Below, one piece after another: positions 20,564-32,085 of a DNA stretch of 64,000 bases. Source of the DNA: Isoetes taiwanensis (taxonomy: Eukaryota > Streptophyta > Lycopodiopsida > Isoetales > Isoetaceae); assembly GCA_021234155.1 (NCBI GenBank), contig JAJEKV010000309.1, forward strand, positions 295,117 through 359,116. Reading direction: 5' to 3'. Position 1 is the first letter of the stretch; each line of letters begins with the position of its first letter. A program made the translations under genes and the position numbers. The notes beneath the pieces were generated by a model. It ran no database searches. It saw only the letters and a list, made by a program, of their open reading frames with translations, and was not told where the DNA came from.

Positions 20564-23073
20564 GAAAGATTCCTCTAAAAATTTTGGAAAACCAAAAAAT
20601 GAGGCAAAATAGGGGGGCAATCAAGGTTTTTGGATGCAAGTTGTTCAAACCTGTCCGTAAAAACAACTATTTTTAGAGTGGCATAATATAAATAAGAAGA
20701 CCATTAAAAAAATATGCCATTTCGGGAGTCAAACCAACATTTACGAGAGCCACAAAAATTTCTACGGTAAAATAAATGTAAATACAATAGATTCTCTTGC
20801 ATATTGTGTATAAAATTCTTTGTGATGGCAGTTGCAAAGGAAGAAAGATATGTTGTTATGCAGCAAAAGAAAGATCACATGGTTATCATATAACATATAT
20901 AGAGTTCAAATATATGTGTGAAGGAACAATTATACGGGCAACATATGCAGGTATTTCATCATATATGTTATGGTTATCAAATATGGAAATGCCTAAAAAC
21001 AGATGGTTGTACTTTCATTTGCTTGATGCATGCCATTAGTGTAGACCTCAACTTCTAATTCTACAACCTTGGTTATATATTTTGCACAAATAAGATTATC
21101 TAAGCAAGAAATCTAGACTTATGAGGCTACATCATTTTGTTTATATTTTGCACATAGTATTTATCTAATATTTTGCATATAGGATTTATCTAATATTTTA
21201 AGAGATAGGATTTTGCACGGAGAAATCTAATTTGGAGTTGTTTTTAGTTCATTGTCCAAGTACAAAATTTTTTGAACGCTTTTGAAAGGAATGATCAAAC
21301 CATTCGACATGGTTTAGGCATGAGCTTAAAAAATATGTTATTATGCAAATGTGTGTAGCTTGACCACCACTACTTAGAGCTTGACCACACTTGCTTATGG
21401 TCAACATGTAAATATGAAAGGGGCTTTTGAGATAATTTACTTCAGCATGTAAATATGAAGGGCATTTTTGAGATATTTACTAGAATGCTACAAGAGACAA
21501 TTTTGCCAACTTCGCGACTAGAAGATTTTGTAATTAAGGGTACCTAAAAAACTTTGAGTCTTTTTACGAAAGTGCTACAACATTGTACTTACGCTTTGGA
21601 ACACTAGATTAGCGACTAAAATGGCAACTTGCAAGGGAAAAATTCCTTCTGGTTACTTCCTTCTAAATCACAAGGTGATAGAAGGCAAGCAAAGTTATTC
21701 AAGCAACAATTTAAACCTACAAATCCATGAAACTTATGTTTAATTAAAAATCACTCTCCAAATCATGAAAGATCTATGTACTTCACAGATCTGATCTTCC
21801 TAATAAAGTAGAACTGCCAATAGTATAAAGTAAAATAACCTAGAAAAGATAAACTAGAATAATCTACTTAACATTGTAAGTAGGATTTGATCTCCTTAAT
21901 AAAGTAGAACTGCAAAATAACCTAGCAAAGAAAAACTAGAATAACCTACTTAATACTGTAAGTAGTTACATTTAACAACAGATAAACAACAATATGCACT
22001 CACTGTCAAATTTAGAGCTAGAGAGTCAAGAAAATAGGCGGAAAATAGAGTCGCTAGTATTCCCGGTTTCGATTTTTTAGTGTCTGCACAAGCAATTTTC
22101 AAACTCTAACCATGTCATTTCAGCTGGATAAACCCATCATATTTGGGCGCATTTCCAACATCCAGTCTCTCTAATCTACGCATGTGTGATGTCTGCAGAG
22201 ACAAACAAGCTTTAAATGAAGTGATACATGACCAGCACCAAAAATCGCAACAAAAAAAACACATAATCTGTTTCAGCCCACATAATACGGATTGTTAAAA
22301 CATGGATTGTTAAATAATATAATAACACGGATAGTTAAAACATGGATTGTTTTGATTTTCAGCCCACATGATCCGGATTCATTCAGATCGGAGCAAATCC
22401 TCAACATTAAATTGCACGGATAACTCATATAGCGGATAAATTTGAATATATATAAGCTAGATAGTGTTCAAGAGCGCCTAAATGATGTCGTCTGGGCGTA
22501 AAGGGTCCATACCGTCGAGCTCTTCTTTCTAGGAAGTTGTTGGGCGCCTTGCTTGTTCATCGGCAAAAATCCGGCCGGTGGACATGGAGATCCGGACGGT
22601 GGACAAAATCTGACGGTTCGCGATAGCATGGACATGGAGAGATGGAAGTGAACTTGGAGAGATGAAGAAATGGCTTTGCGAGGAACTTGGAACAGATCGA
22701 ACTTGGCTTTGGCAACAGATCGAACAGAAGCAGATATCGGCGGACCCTAAAACAAGATTCCGAACAACCCGCCATGAAGAACCCTAAAAAAAAAAAAAAT
22801 TCTTCCCTTTTCGAGGCTTAGAAGCCTCATGCATCACCAAGAAACTTTGTGTCTTGCTAGAAACTTTGGCATCGTTAGATCCCGAGAACCTAAAATTTTC
22901 CTCTCGCGCAATTTTCCTAGCCTCGTATAAATTTATAGTCAAAAGCTTACGCCATGTTTTTGCCATGTTATATCTGCATACATGTCATGTTATAACCATT
23001 AAAGATCCATCTAATATAATTTCCTTGTGTTATATTGTATTGGATTTGTAACAAAATTTGTAAAAACAATTAT

Positions 23074-23395
23074 GGTATAAATTTATATTGTTTTGCCCTT
23101 TTCATGTGGGGTGATGGTATAAACTTTCATCTTTTTTAAGCTCGCAGAGCCCGGTATAAATTTATACCACCGAAAGTTCAATTTGTAAATTTATACCACT
23201 TTCGAGTTCATGGAAGGTATAAATTTATACCACTCGAGTTCACATGCGGTATAAATTTATACCACTGGCTTCGAACTCATGTGGTATAAATTTATACCTT
23301 TGAGCTCATCTTGATTTATAAATTTATACCACTTGAGCTCATATCGTTTGCAGTTGCAAAGCCTCCTAAGCTCAGGTATGGTATAAATTTATACC
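23074..23395. repeat. Palindromic minisatellite, core GGTATAAATTTATACC
   Basis: Five perfect copies of the 16-bp palindrome GGTATAAATTTATACC start at 23153, 23216, 23248, 23283 and 23380. Degenerate copies lie at about 23074, 23115, 23182 and 23315. The copies are spaced mostly 31-35 bp apart. The 16-19 bp between them are themselves related, usually containing GAGTTCA or GAGCTCA. This makes it a tandem repeat with a self-complementary core, not unique spacers between repeats. The surrounding DNA has no gene I can assign. Confidence 0.85.
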
Positions 23396-23999
23396 ATCCA
23401 ATAGCGTGGAAAAAATCAAAGCCTACGAACTAAAGCTAAGAATTAAAAGCCATGTTATATGGTTACACGCCAACATTTGCGAGAGTTGGAAACACATTGT
23501 AGGGCTCAAATGACAACATGTGGGTTGGGTGAAACCGCCAAAAGTTTGTTACCTGCATGATGATGAAGTTTCATTAGTACACAATCTTGAGAACGTCACT
23601 TTTGATGGTGGGTCGGCGGACACAAATAGCTCTAGTAATCATGGTCTGGAAGGAGTCAGGAGGATGAGTCGTCAACCTTGTTGTTTTCTTCAAAGTCTAG
23701 TTTTGAGTCCTTTGAAATTTACGCTAATTGCTTAAACCAAATTAGGGGTGAAATGTGGTAATGAACATTTTTTCCATGGCATCTAAGTACAATTACCCCC
23801 TCAAAAGGGTACCTAAAATGTCAAACCTATCACACTTGTCGCATAGACCACAAAAATGGACCTTTTGAGGGGAATTTTAGGGAATCCTTTAAAGATTCCT
23901 TTTAAAGTCGCGATTTGGACAAATAAGTGCGTTTCAATTTAAACTTTGTTTTGAAGATCGGAGACTTGCCATTAGATAGATGTGACATTCCACGTACTT

Positions 24000-24557
24000 A
24001 TATGACATATATATAAATATCATGACACGTCACTATGGGTATTTTTGAGACCATTGTGGAGTAAAATTAGAAGGGGTTTAAGTGAGCTATGTTAAGGTTT
24101 TAGTTAATTAAACTATTTAGTGAATAAATATCTAGCTAATTAGTAGTAATTGGAATAAATTGACCCATGGGGTAAAGCCATCAGGCCAACTCGATTGGCC
24201 TAGGCTATTTACCCATTTGGAAGGTATTCAAGTGGTTCTCCAACCCATTCTGCCTTTGATTAGTCTTGGGAGAGTTAAAGCGGAGTAGTTTGTTTGTTTC
24301 ATACCTATCCAACTAGCCAACCATGGAAAACCTGGGGGTAATGGATCAAGCCAAGACATCGATTAGTTTCTAGATAGATTGGTCTTCTACTAATCCTTGT
24401 ATGAGTAGATGAGTGATTAGTCTCTATTTTATGCTCATCAAGTTATGGATGAATTGATGTATGTATAGTAAATGTTCTCTTTTCGCTCCTCCTCACGTGT
24501 TGTTTGGATTAAGGGGGGTAGAGACATTAAAGCCATCTAGTAGTAGATATGTTTCAG
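24000..24557. other. No feature seen
   Basis: This AT-rich stretch has no open frame longer than about 60 codons that makes sense and no repeat that recurs in the window. Confidence 0.5.
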
Positions 24558-25620
24558 CTAGAATCCCTTAAATCCCATAAAATTCGGTCTGTTCACAAGA
24601 AACCACCTGGCTGTGGAGGTTATGTTGTGATTGAGCACCGAATAACCGGGCATCTTGGTGAAGCGGGGGTGGAGCCTTGTTGAGCCGAATTCTTCCGGGG
24701 CTCGGCGGTGTGCTAGGCTTATAGTGATCACTAAGTGTGTGCGGTATGGGTCCGACACCTCCGGGTCGCATGGGTCTCACAAGGATGGTTTGGGCTCAAT
24801 AGGCGTGGTGAGCCGACCTATGGATTTGGGGGTTAAGTGGGTGCAGTCGTGGGCGTTGGTGCCACGATCCTTTAGCACACAATTAGGGAACCATTGCCCG
24901 GCAAGGACTCCTCCCCTAACCTCCACCTCATTGGATGGGAGATATAATCAGTAGTCTCATAAGGTGAATCCATGAGATTGCGCCTCGAAGGCTATAATCA
25001 CGCTATCTCGCAAAGTGTGCGAGGAGGGGGTGTGTGTGGACTACTCTAGCCATTGCCTATGCCACCCCAATGCTTTGTCGCATTGATTCAATTTGTTGTT
25101 ATCGGGAGGCCCCGACCATCGAGTTGACTCCATTGGAGTCACAAATGTATGTACACTTCCAAGTAATATAGGATTCTTATAGAAGGCATGGGGATGAATG
25201 GCACCTCCGTCCTTCTTTGGGACACTTTGTCCATCACATGTGGTCCAAATCGAGGAGGGCCTTTTCGTGGTGATGGAGTTGCCATGGGAGGGAATTTCGG
25301 CGATTGTCACGATGGGAACATCAGATAGGTTCAGGGAGTGTCAACAGATGCCCATGGACCTTCTTTGACTTCCTCCTATGTGAATTGAAGAATATTACCT
25401 ACAAAGTATGCACACAATTAAGAATCCCAGGTGATGATCACGTTATTGGACCAATCGCTCATACCATTCCGCATAGAAATATGTCTAAGAGTAGGATGTG
25501 GTAAAGGTAATATTTTTTCGCCGAGAACTCACGTAGCAACAATTCAAACGCGTTGGGATGCTCGACAGAACGGTATGCCTTCTTGCATTTCAATACGGAC
25601 TTATAATTTTTGATGGCCTT
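24558..25620 (-). repeat. Dispersed 1-kb repeat, minus-oriented copy
   Basis: The reverse complement of this segment aligns with 35210-36260. Shared islands include CACAACATAAC.TCCACAGCCA, ATCTCATGGA.TCACC.TATG and ACCTATCTGATG.TCCCATCG. Divergence is high (I estimate roughly a third of positions), but the order is collinear over about 1 kb. No protein is recognised. It may be an LTR or untranslated part of a larger retroelement family. Confidence 0.6.
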
Positions 25621-26415
25621 ATGACTCGTATGCGGCTCAATGATCATTCACAATGTTTTAAGGTTTGCCCCTAAGGGGGCAAACCCTCGCTTACTATGGT
25701 TGTGGCATATCTTGGGTATATGCTGGAATATACCTAGGATATCTTGGCTAATCTCAAAACCTAGTGTGTCCCGGTAAAACCGGCGGTTGGATGCTGCGTT
25801 AAGGTCGGGATGTTCGAACGTAATGGCAAAAATTTAATCTGATGAAATAAGAACACATCGGTGCCCCGTGGTGATGGCATCTCTTGTTAGAAACCATAAG
25901 GATATGGCGATAATTCGGGGTTGCTAGCACAGCGTAGGATTTGCAAATATGTTGAGCTCAAGTATCATATCAAGGGGGTAAGGATGTTTCTTCTTAGTTT
26001 TGCCTTTTAGGGTATGCGGTATCCGTTGCATATCTCAAATTTTGGCCTATAAAAGGAGATATCCTAAGGCATGTTTATCCACGGCCATTTGACAGACTTA
26101 GAATTTCCAGTGCATTAACAAATCCGGTAAATACTCAACATTACGTTTCAAGCACTTGTTCTACTTCAAACATATGGGGACCCAGGTACCTCACTTCTTC
26201 CATGCAGGTGTTGATTGAAAAGTTTAGTTGTTAGGACTCAATCACCAAAGTAATGGAACAAACTATATCACAGAGGAAGAGCAGGCCTAATTTCAATCGG
26301 CATTATTATTGTTATATATGCCAAATTATATTTTATTCAAATTTCTGGGTTCCCTAAAAAACCTTGCATAATTTGGGGAAGGCTGATCATTAGATGGTTC
26401 TACCACAGCCATTAT
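25621..26415. other. Unassigned spacer with a 10-bp hairpin
   Basis: No gene is seen. At 25662-25685 a perfect hairpin, GGTTTGCCCC with GGGGCAAACC around a four-base loop, lies just outside the dispersed repeat. The rest is AT-rich with no recurring sequence. Confidence 0.5.
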
Positions 26416-28260
26416 TATTGAGAACTTGATTTGCGTTTTAAAAAATGCGGGAAAAGTAAAGCTTTAGCATCTGCCAAGGTATACAAGGCCAAATTAGCTA
26501 CAATGAGATGGGGATTATAAAATGATTGGAAAACTATCTCGCACTCCATGTTGGTCAATGTGGAGCATCATTTACACCCGTGAAGCTTTCAACAAGTTGT
26601 CCTATCTTAACGAAAACTTTGCTGGACTTCACTCATATTAGGATATATTGAATGTGGACTATTATTGCATGCTTTTGCTTGTACACTAAACCGCAAGAAC
26701 CGCACATTATTCGTATTAAAGGCTTGTACTATCTGCTAGGTTATTAGAGAATGGTAGAGTGATCCATGCTGAAATTGTAAGAAGCATCTTCAAATCAGAT
26801 TTATATGTCATGAACAATGTGGATCACTCGGGGAGGCACAAATGGTATTAGGCGGGCTATCACGGTTCGAGAATGTTGCATCACAGGATGCTTTGATAGT
26901 AGGATATGTGGAAAACAAGATTAGATTTGGAAGCATTGAAATGTTTTGATATGCATATGGGAAGGTATGCTTTCCAAATGCGACAACATACGTTTATAGT
27001 CCGAAGTGGGAGCATAGGGAATGCGCACAGGTCCAAAAAAATTCACACAAAATTTTGAAAAAGGACTTAGGTAATCGATCTCTTTTCCTCTGTAATCTCC
27101 TCGATTGATGCATATGGAAATTGTGGCTTAGTTTTAGAGGCACGAAGGCCTTTGACAACTTGCCCAGGTCCAAGATGTTGTGTCTTGGACAATTCAATGG
27201 TGTCTACATCAAAACTAACTTCTGGATGCGCTCAAATGCTTTGGCGGATGCAATTGATGGGCATCTTTCCGATGTCTTTGTCACATTCGTGGTATGGCCT
27301 GAAAGTTTGTGCCAATTTAGGGCCAAAGAGAATGGCCATAAAATACATTCAGGTTACCTGAAGAAAGGCCTAGAGGGGAATATATTTGTTGTTAGTGCAT
27401 TAATACATATGTATGCTAAATTTGGTTTTTGCTAAGGCCGAAGGAAGTCTTTCTGGCGGCCAATTCACAATGTTATCTAAATTGGGCTGATTGGTTGTAG
27501 GCTATCTTTGACCATGGGCTGGAAACGTGAAAACATTGAGATGCTTTGAAGAAATGCGGATGGAGGTGTGCCCAAAAATGTTAAATCGACCGCATGCTAA
27601 ATGCCGATAAAACCATAGGGAAGGGGCAAAATGCACACCAAAGTTAACCTCCGTGGTTTGGAGGAGATCATTGATTTGGCAATGCATTGATTGATATGTA
27701 TGCAAAATGTGGGAAAACTTTGTAGGCACAACAAGTTCTCAATAAACTTCCAATTAGGGGCGTTGTCTCTTGCACTACACTAGTTGGCCGGGCTATCTGA
27801 ATCGCGGGCTTGGTGAAGAAGCATTAAAGTGCTTTGACCGGATGAAACAACATGGTGTTTCTCAAAACCATGTTACATACATCACGCTTTGAAAAGCATG
27901 TATCAAACATAAGCTTTAAATAAAGCGAGGATACACAAAGAAATCATCGCTTTTGGTTATGAAACAGTCTTTCCGTTGGTAATGTTACGGTTAACGTGTA
28001 TGCCCAAATGCCATTGTCCGAAAAACGTACGTGAAGGTGTTTGATAATGCCCGACCGAGGATGTTATATCTTGGAACATCTTGATTAGGGATATGTTGAA
28101 AATGGACTTTGCTTACAAGCACTAAAAATGTTTTAAACAAATGCACAGCCCAGGCTTTATCCCCAATGATGTAACATTACTTATGGAGTTTAAAAGCTTG
28201 TAGCAAATGTAGAAGCCATAAATAAATGGATTACATAAAAGGGTTTTAATACAAATTGTT
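26416..28260 (+). pseudogene. Broken PPR (pentatricopeptide repeat) gene
   Basis: The plus strand, in shifting frames, carries repeated PPR blocks of the plant PLS type. Examples are ENGRVIHAEIVRS near 26740-26800, ACANLG.KENGHKIHS and KGLEGNIFV.SALIHMYAKFG at 27280-27430, and CFDRMKQHGVSQNHVTYITL at 27833-27890. NILI.GYVENGL.LQAL and NDVTLL follow at 28065-28190. PLS PPR proteins bind organelle RNA and often direct C-to-U editing. At least five repeats can be traced, but every one has frameshifts or stops, so it is a pseudogene. No E or DYW domain is clearly present. Intron-poor PPR families are often very large in seed-free plants. Confidence 0.82.
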
Positions 28261-28980
28261 TTGTTGGGAGTCTTTGTGGCACGAAGCCCTCAATCCGGCG
28301 AATGAGGCCATTATGGAATTCTTCTTGTCATATTTTTGGCCCAGTTTTGGATGGATGTTTCTACCGGTGATGCATTTGTCGGCAATAGACTTTACTAAGA
28401 AAAAATTGTGGCAAAGGGCAAATCTTAGAATCCTCAACTCTATGCTGGCCTCATACGTGACATGGGTCAATGATAAAGAGAATCCATTCGATCCTACATG
28501 CAATTTCTGATTCGATCCATTCGATCCTACATGTTGTAGCTTATATAGCATTTCTGATTTTTTTGGGGTGCTTCTGATTTTTTCCGATTTGGTTGATGCA
28601 GAGCCTCAAATTAAAATATCTAAGGATGTTTTCAAGGTGGTAGAGGAGAAAGGTTAATGGATATGTTGCAAGTATTTATGAAATGGCAAAGGAAAATTCC
28701 GTGCCCTTTCAAACCTAGAGTTGATAGCATTGAGGAGCTATGAAGATTATTGTTGGACTTGTGTAAGATAAATTTGGGGGCAAGCCCCAAGAGTTTTCGG
28801 AGTTGCTTGACAATAAGATAAGCTATTCATTTGTATTATGTTGTTTTGCTTTTGTTCTTTTTTATTTCTAATTCCGGCCAAAGCTAGGGAATCAAGTATT
28901 CTTTGATGCATTTTGCGGGGGCTTTATAATTCATAATTCATTCAAGTACAACTACTATCTTCCATGGCTAATACAACTGC
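28261..28980. other. Spacer between PPR and LRR-kinase relics
   Basis: No gene is assigned. A duplicated GATTCGATCCATTCGATCC-type stretch lies near 28490-28530, and a 30-codon piece near 28680-28800 could be a degraded exon of the PPR gene's C-terminal end. Neither is firm. Confidence 0.4.
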
Positions 28981-29655
28981 TGATCGTTGATCTTTCTTTC
29001 TCCAAAGCATAAATGTTGGTGGGTGTTATTTCTCAATTGTCGCAGAATAGCATATGCTTTGGCACCAAATTCAGTCCATCAATTTGAGTTATAATTTATT
29101 TCAAGGCCATATATTCCTCCAACATTGGCAACTCTCTAGCCTCTCGGATCTTGATCTCAAAAATAATTTCTTGATTGGCTAGCTTCGAGCTGAATTACTT
29201 GATCTTTCTCACTGCGGTATTTGATGTAGTAAAAATATTCTCCTCGGACTATTTCTCGCCAAACTTTGCAACTTGAATGAGCTCTTTCTATGAATTTTTG
29301 TCACAATAGTTTTTAGCAAGGTCCCTTCAATGAAAGCTACAAAGAGTTTAAGTTACGCATCTTTCTTTTGCAAACAAAGGTCTGTGGTGGCAATTGTTGT
29401 TGAATTGGGTTTGTTTCTAGACCTATTCTTTGGTGGACTCAAAAGCAATTTTGGGAATTGTTGTTGGAAGTATAATTGCCATTTTTTGTCTCATATTTGT
29501 GGTGATCGATTTAGGGATGATCTTGAAGCAAGAGAGCATGTCTCTTTTGCGTAACAAAAGGCATAGTGCAACATTCTCGTTCAATGCTGGTTCTATATCT
29601 CAAGTACTTGTAAATCATAGAGTTATTCATTGTACACTATCATTTATGTAAATTA
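28981..29655 (+). pseudogene. LRR receptor-like kinase relic (LRRs and transmembrane segment)
   Basis: Frames on the plus strand show leucine-rich repeat blocks: LLIVDLSF near 28980, INLSYNLFQGHIPPTLATL and LSDLDLKNNFLIG at about 29070-29190. After a degraded stretch, VCGGNC near 29380 resembles the Cys cap that follows plant LRRs. Next is a 24-residue hydrophobic segment in the frame 29430-29651 (ILGIVVGSIIAIFCLIFVVI), followed by basic and polar residues. LRRs, cap and a membrane span are the layout of plant LRR receptor kinases. The kinase domain is missing here. The relic is full of frame changes. Confidence 0.7.
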
Positions 29656-29981
29656 CTTTTGAAATATTATTCTATCATTCCTCGGTTCTATAAATTGATC
29701 TGCACAACTAGGAACAAAACTCTTGACCTAAGAAAATGACACCACGTGTTCACACAAAAGACCACAAAATAAAACCATGAATATGTAGCACAATAACAGG
29801 GGTTACTTTTAGATTTTTATACGGCTTTTTCACATGGTTTTTCTATGATTTCATTGTTGTATTAGTTGAGGTGTACTAAATCGTGAGTATTTCTAGAGTG
29901 CACCATTTATGGGCCGTTGATTTTCGTTGGTGGGAACAATCAGGGTTGTCTTTCTGCGATGTGTTTGTGCATTTTGCGTTA

Positions 29982-30114
29982 CATGTGTATGCATGTGCAT
30001 GTGCACATGCATGTGCATGTGTGTGCATGTGCATGTGTATTGTGCATGTGCAAGTGCAAAGTGCAAGTGCATGTGCATGTGCATGTATGTGCATGTGTGC
30101 ATATGCATGTGTAC
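29982..30114. repeat. GTGCAT-type microsatellite
   Basis: About 130 bp of imperfect GTGCAT/GTGTGCAT repeats. All six frames translate to His, Met, Cys and Ala-rich strings, which explains several overlapping ORFs here that should not be read as genes. Confidence 0.9.
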
Positions 30115-31017
30115 TTGCCCTCTTTTTTATTGCGGAGTGGATTTTACTACCACGAGATGGATTTTTTGCTCACACTTACAAAGGTATTTGTTTTTAATGT
30201 TTCTTCCAGTTAGCATAATGTTTTTTACAAGGTATTGGTTTCCCCGATTCTACAATGTAGTGTCACAAAACCCCCTTTGTTTCCTTCCTAAGATTTGCCG
30301 CAGATTCAAGTTTAGGCCCTCCGTTTGCTTCCAACTCTTGGATATTCGGCTGCGGATTGTTCATAGTAGCCAGCCTTTAGCTTCAATCAACAAATGGATT
30401 CTTATGCACACAACAAAGGATTATTCCACGCTTTTCCATGTCCATTAGATCAGTCAAACTTGGTGGCCACAAGAATGCATTTATATTGTAGGTTTGGAAC
30501 TTTAATCAAACCGTAAGGTGAATCATGCATTACCTTTCTAGAGATGGAGCATCCAAAATCATATGGATTGATAAACAATGGTGTCATTGTGAAAGAGAAA
30601 TAGTTGTAGCGGAAGTAACAATATGTAGCATAATAAGGGGGGTTTTCTTTGTGTTGCAAACTTTATGACTTTTGAGAATAAGGGATCAATCTGCTCTATC
30701 TTTATGGTAAATTTTACTTATGTTCTATTTGTTTTATTGTGATCAAATTCAAAAGCTACGGTGATGAAAGCCTCAAATGAATTCTAGTTTTTTACGGGTT
30801 TGAATTCTAAAGTTTTTGTCACAAGGGAGGGCGTCCCTAAAGGCCTCGGATTAAAAAGATTTTTTGCAACACAAACCATTAACATCTAACATATAAAAAT
30901 TAAATCCCCAACACATAACAACCAACACATAACAACCATTGACATTAACAATCAACAACACATAACTACCATTGACATTAATTAACACCACCATTGGGTC
31001 CAACACATTTTAAATTA
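30115..31017. other. No gene assigned
   Basis: The frame that runs out of the microsatellite to 30448 has hydrophobic stretches but no recognisable domain. At 30880-30990 there is a short AACAACCATTGACATT-type local repetition. Nothing else is supported. Confidence 0.45.
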
Positions 31018-31255
31018 AAATCCCCTTAAAACCCTTTGGTTTAGGTGCATATTCACACGGGGTGACTTCAACTTGAGAGCTGTTGGATAGGTATATTCAC
31101 CCTTATTCCTTAATCTATACCGTACATAAAGTTCCTCGTTTGTGGGGTATGCAAGTACAAAATTTGCTATCTTCGTATAACAAGATTCGCAGAAAATACT
31201 ATAAGATTTCAAGGAATACTATATGGTGTTGAAGCACACTTTAGGGAGGGCAACC
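31018..31255. mobile_element. One-ended copy of the MITE-like element
   Basis: This aligns with 495-780: the inner part of the left terminal repeat (TTTGGTTTAGGTGCATATTC), then a common interior with GTTCCTCGTTTGTGGGGTAT and ATACTATAAGATTTCA. The right terminal repeat is not found, so this is a truncated copy. Confidence 0.7.
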
Positions 31256-31299
31256 CTTCGTCGCGTAGCACCTTGTTTAAGTTGCTTGCATGCCTCGCA

Positions 31300-32085
31300 T
31301 CAAACCCGATTTCTAGGAAAGGATTTCCTACTAGCACGAGCAATACTAGAAGTGTGTGTATCAAAGTATTCAAAAAGCTCGATAATAAGGAAGTAAATTG
31401 GTTTTAGTAGGGTATGATGAAGCACCAATAGGATATAGATTATTTTATACAAACATAAAGCAAATTGTGATCAACAAAGATGATATTTTTTATGAGAGGA
31501 TACTATACAAGAATAGACACGGAAAGAAAAGTAAATAAGCTTGATGTATGAAAGAAAAGAATGTAAGATTTTGAAGTTGATATCAAATGATGGGACCGAT
31601 GAGCGAGAACTCAAGTTGTGATGATTCGAGGAAGAATCACAATCAAATAGATTGAAACAAAAAAGCTTGAATGAGCAGATAATTAAAAGGAGAAAATCAC
31701 AAGTTGAAAGACTCAATAGATGATGCTAAATGGGTGGAAAGAACAGACGTAAATCGGATGGTGGAAAGAGCAAACCACTGAACGACTTGGGAATGATCAT
31801 GAGTACACATAGTGGCAATAATGGATGATATAGTAATCCCTAAAATATTGATGAAGCTCTAGCATGTGGAGACAAAAACAGTGGGCGGCAATGGAAGAAA
31901 AATTTGGATTCATCCAAACGGAGATTGGACCTATAAAAATTTGTATTATCCTATACATCATAATGTCATTGGAAGTAAGTAGTTGTATGAGATAAAACAA
32001 AATCACGGATGGAAGTAAAAGGTTTAAGACAAGACTTGTAGCCGCGAGGGGTTTTGCACTTTTAGAAATGGTCTCCAAAGTTGAT
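31300..32085 (+). mobile_element. Copia integrase/RT fragment
   Basis: On the plus strand GYDEAPIGYRLF and NKDDIFYE (about 31410-31495) match the end of copia integrase regions (VGYxxxSKGYRxxxP, VxxSRDVxFxE). Further on, DEALACGDK.QW near 31850-31890 and KTRLVARGF near 32030-32060 mark the RT start (EALxxxxxxxWxxAMxxE and KARLVAKG). Frames shift repeatedly. The fragment has no LTRs in view and is on the opposite strand to the large copia element. Confidence 0.68.

Larger units (their letters stand above)
20517..23956. mobile_element. Possible DNA element with inverted termini, low confidence
   Basis: Bases 20517-20551 and 23921-23956 are inverted repeats. Both read outward-in as CTTsAAACAA..GTTTAAA, then TGAAACGCACTTATTT, about 88% identical over 36 bp. 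Weaker similarity continues inward (GATTCCTCTAAAAATT versus GATTCCCTAAAATT). The interior of about 3.4 kb has no transposase that I can recognise; the longest frame is 80 codons at 20797-21039. No target duplication was found. Two members of one repeat family in opposite orientation would look the same. Confidence 0.35.

Noticed and set aside
23074-23395. CRISPR-like array (palindromic repeats about 32 bp apart)
   Set aside because: The linkers are related to each other, not unique spacers. The context is plant nuclear DNA, and no cas gene is present.
29876-30197. Several overlapping Cys/His/Met-rich ORFs on both strands
   Set aside because: They are translations of the GTGCAT microsatellite.
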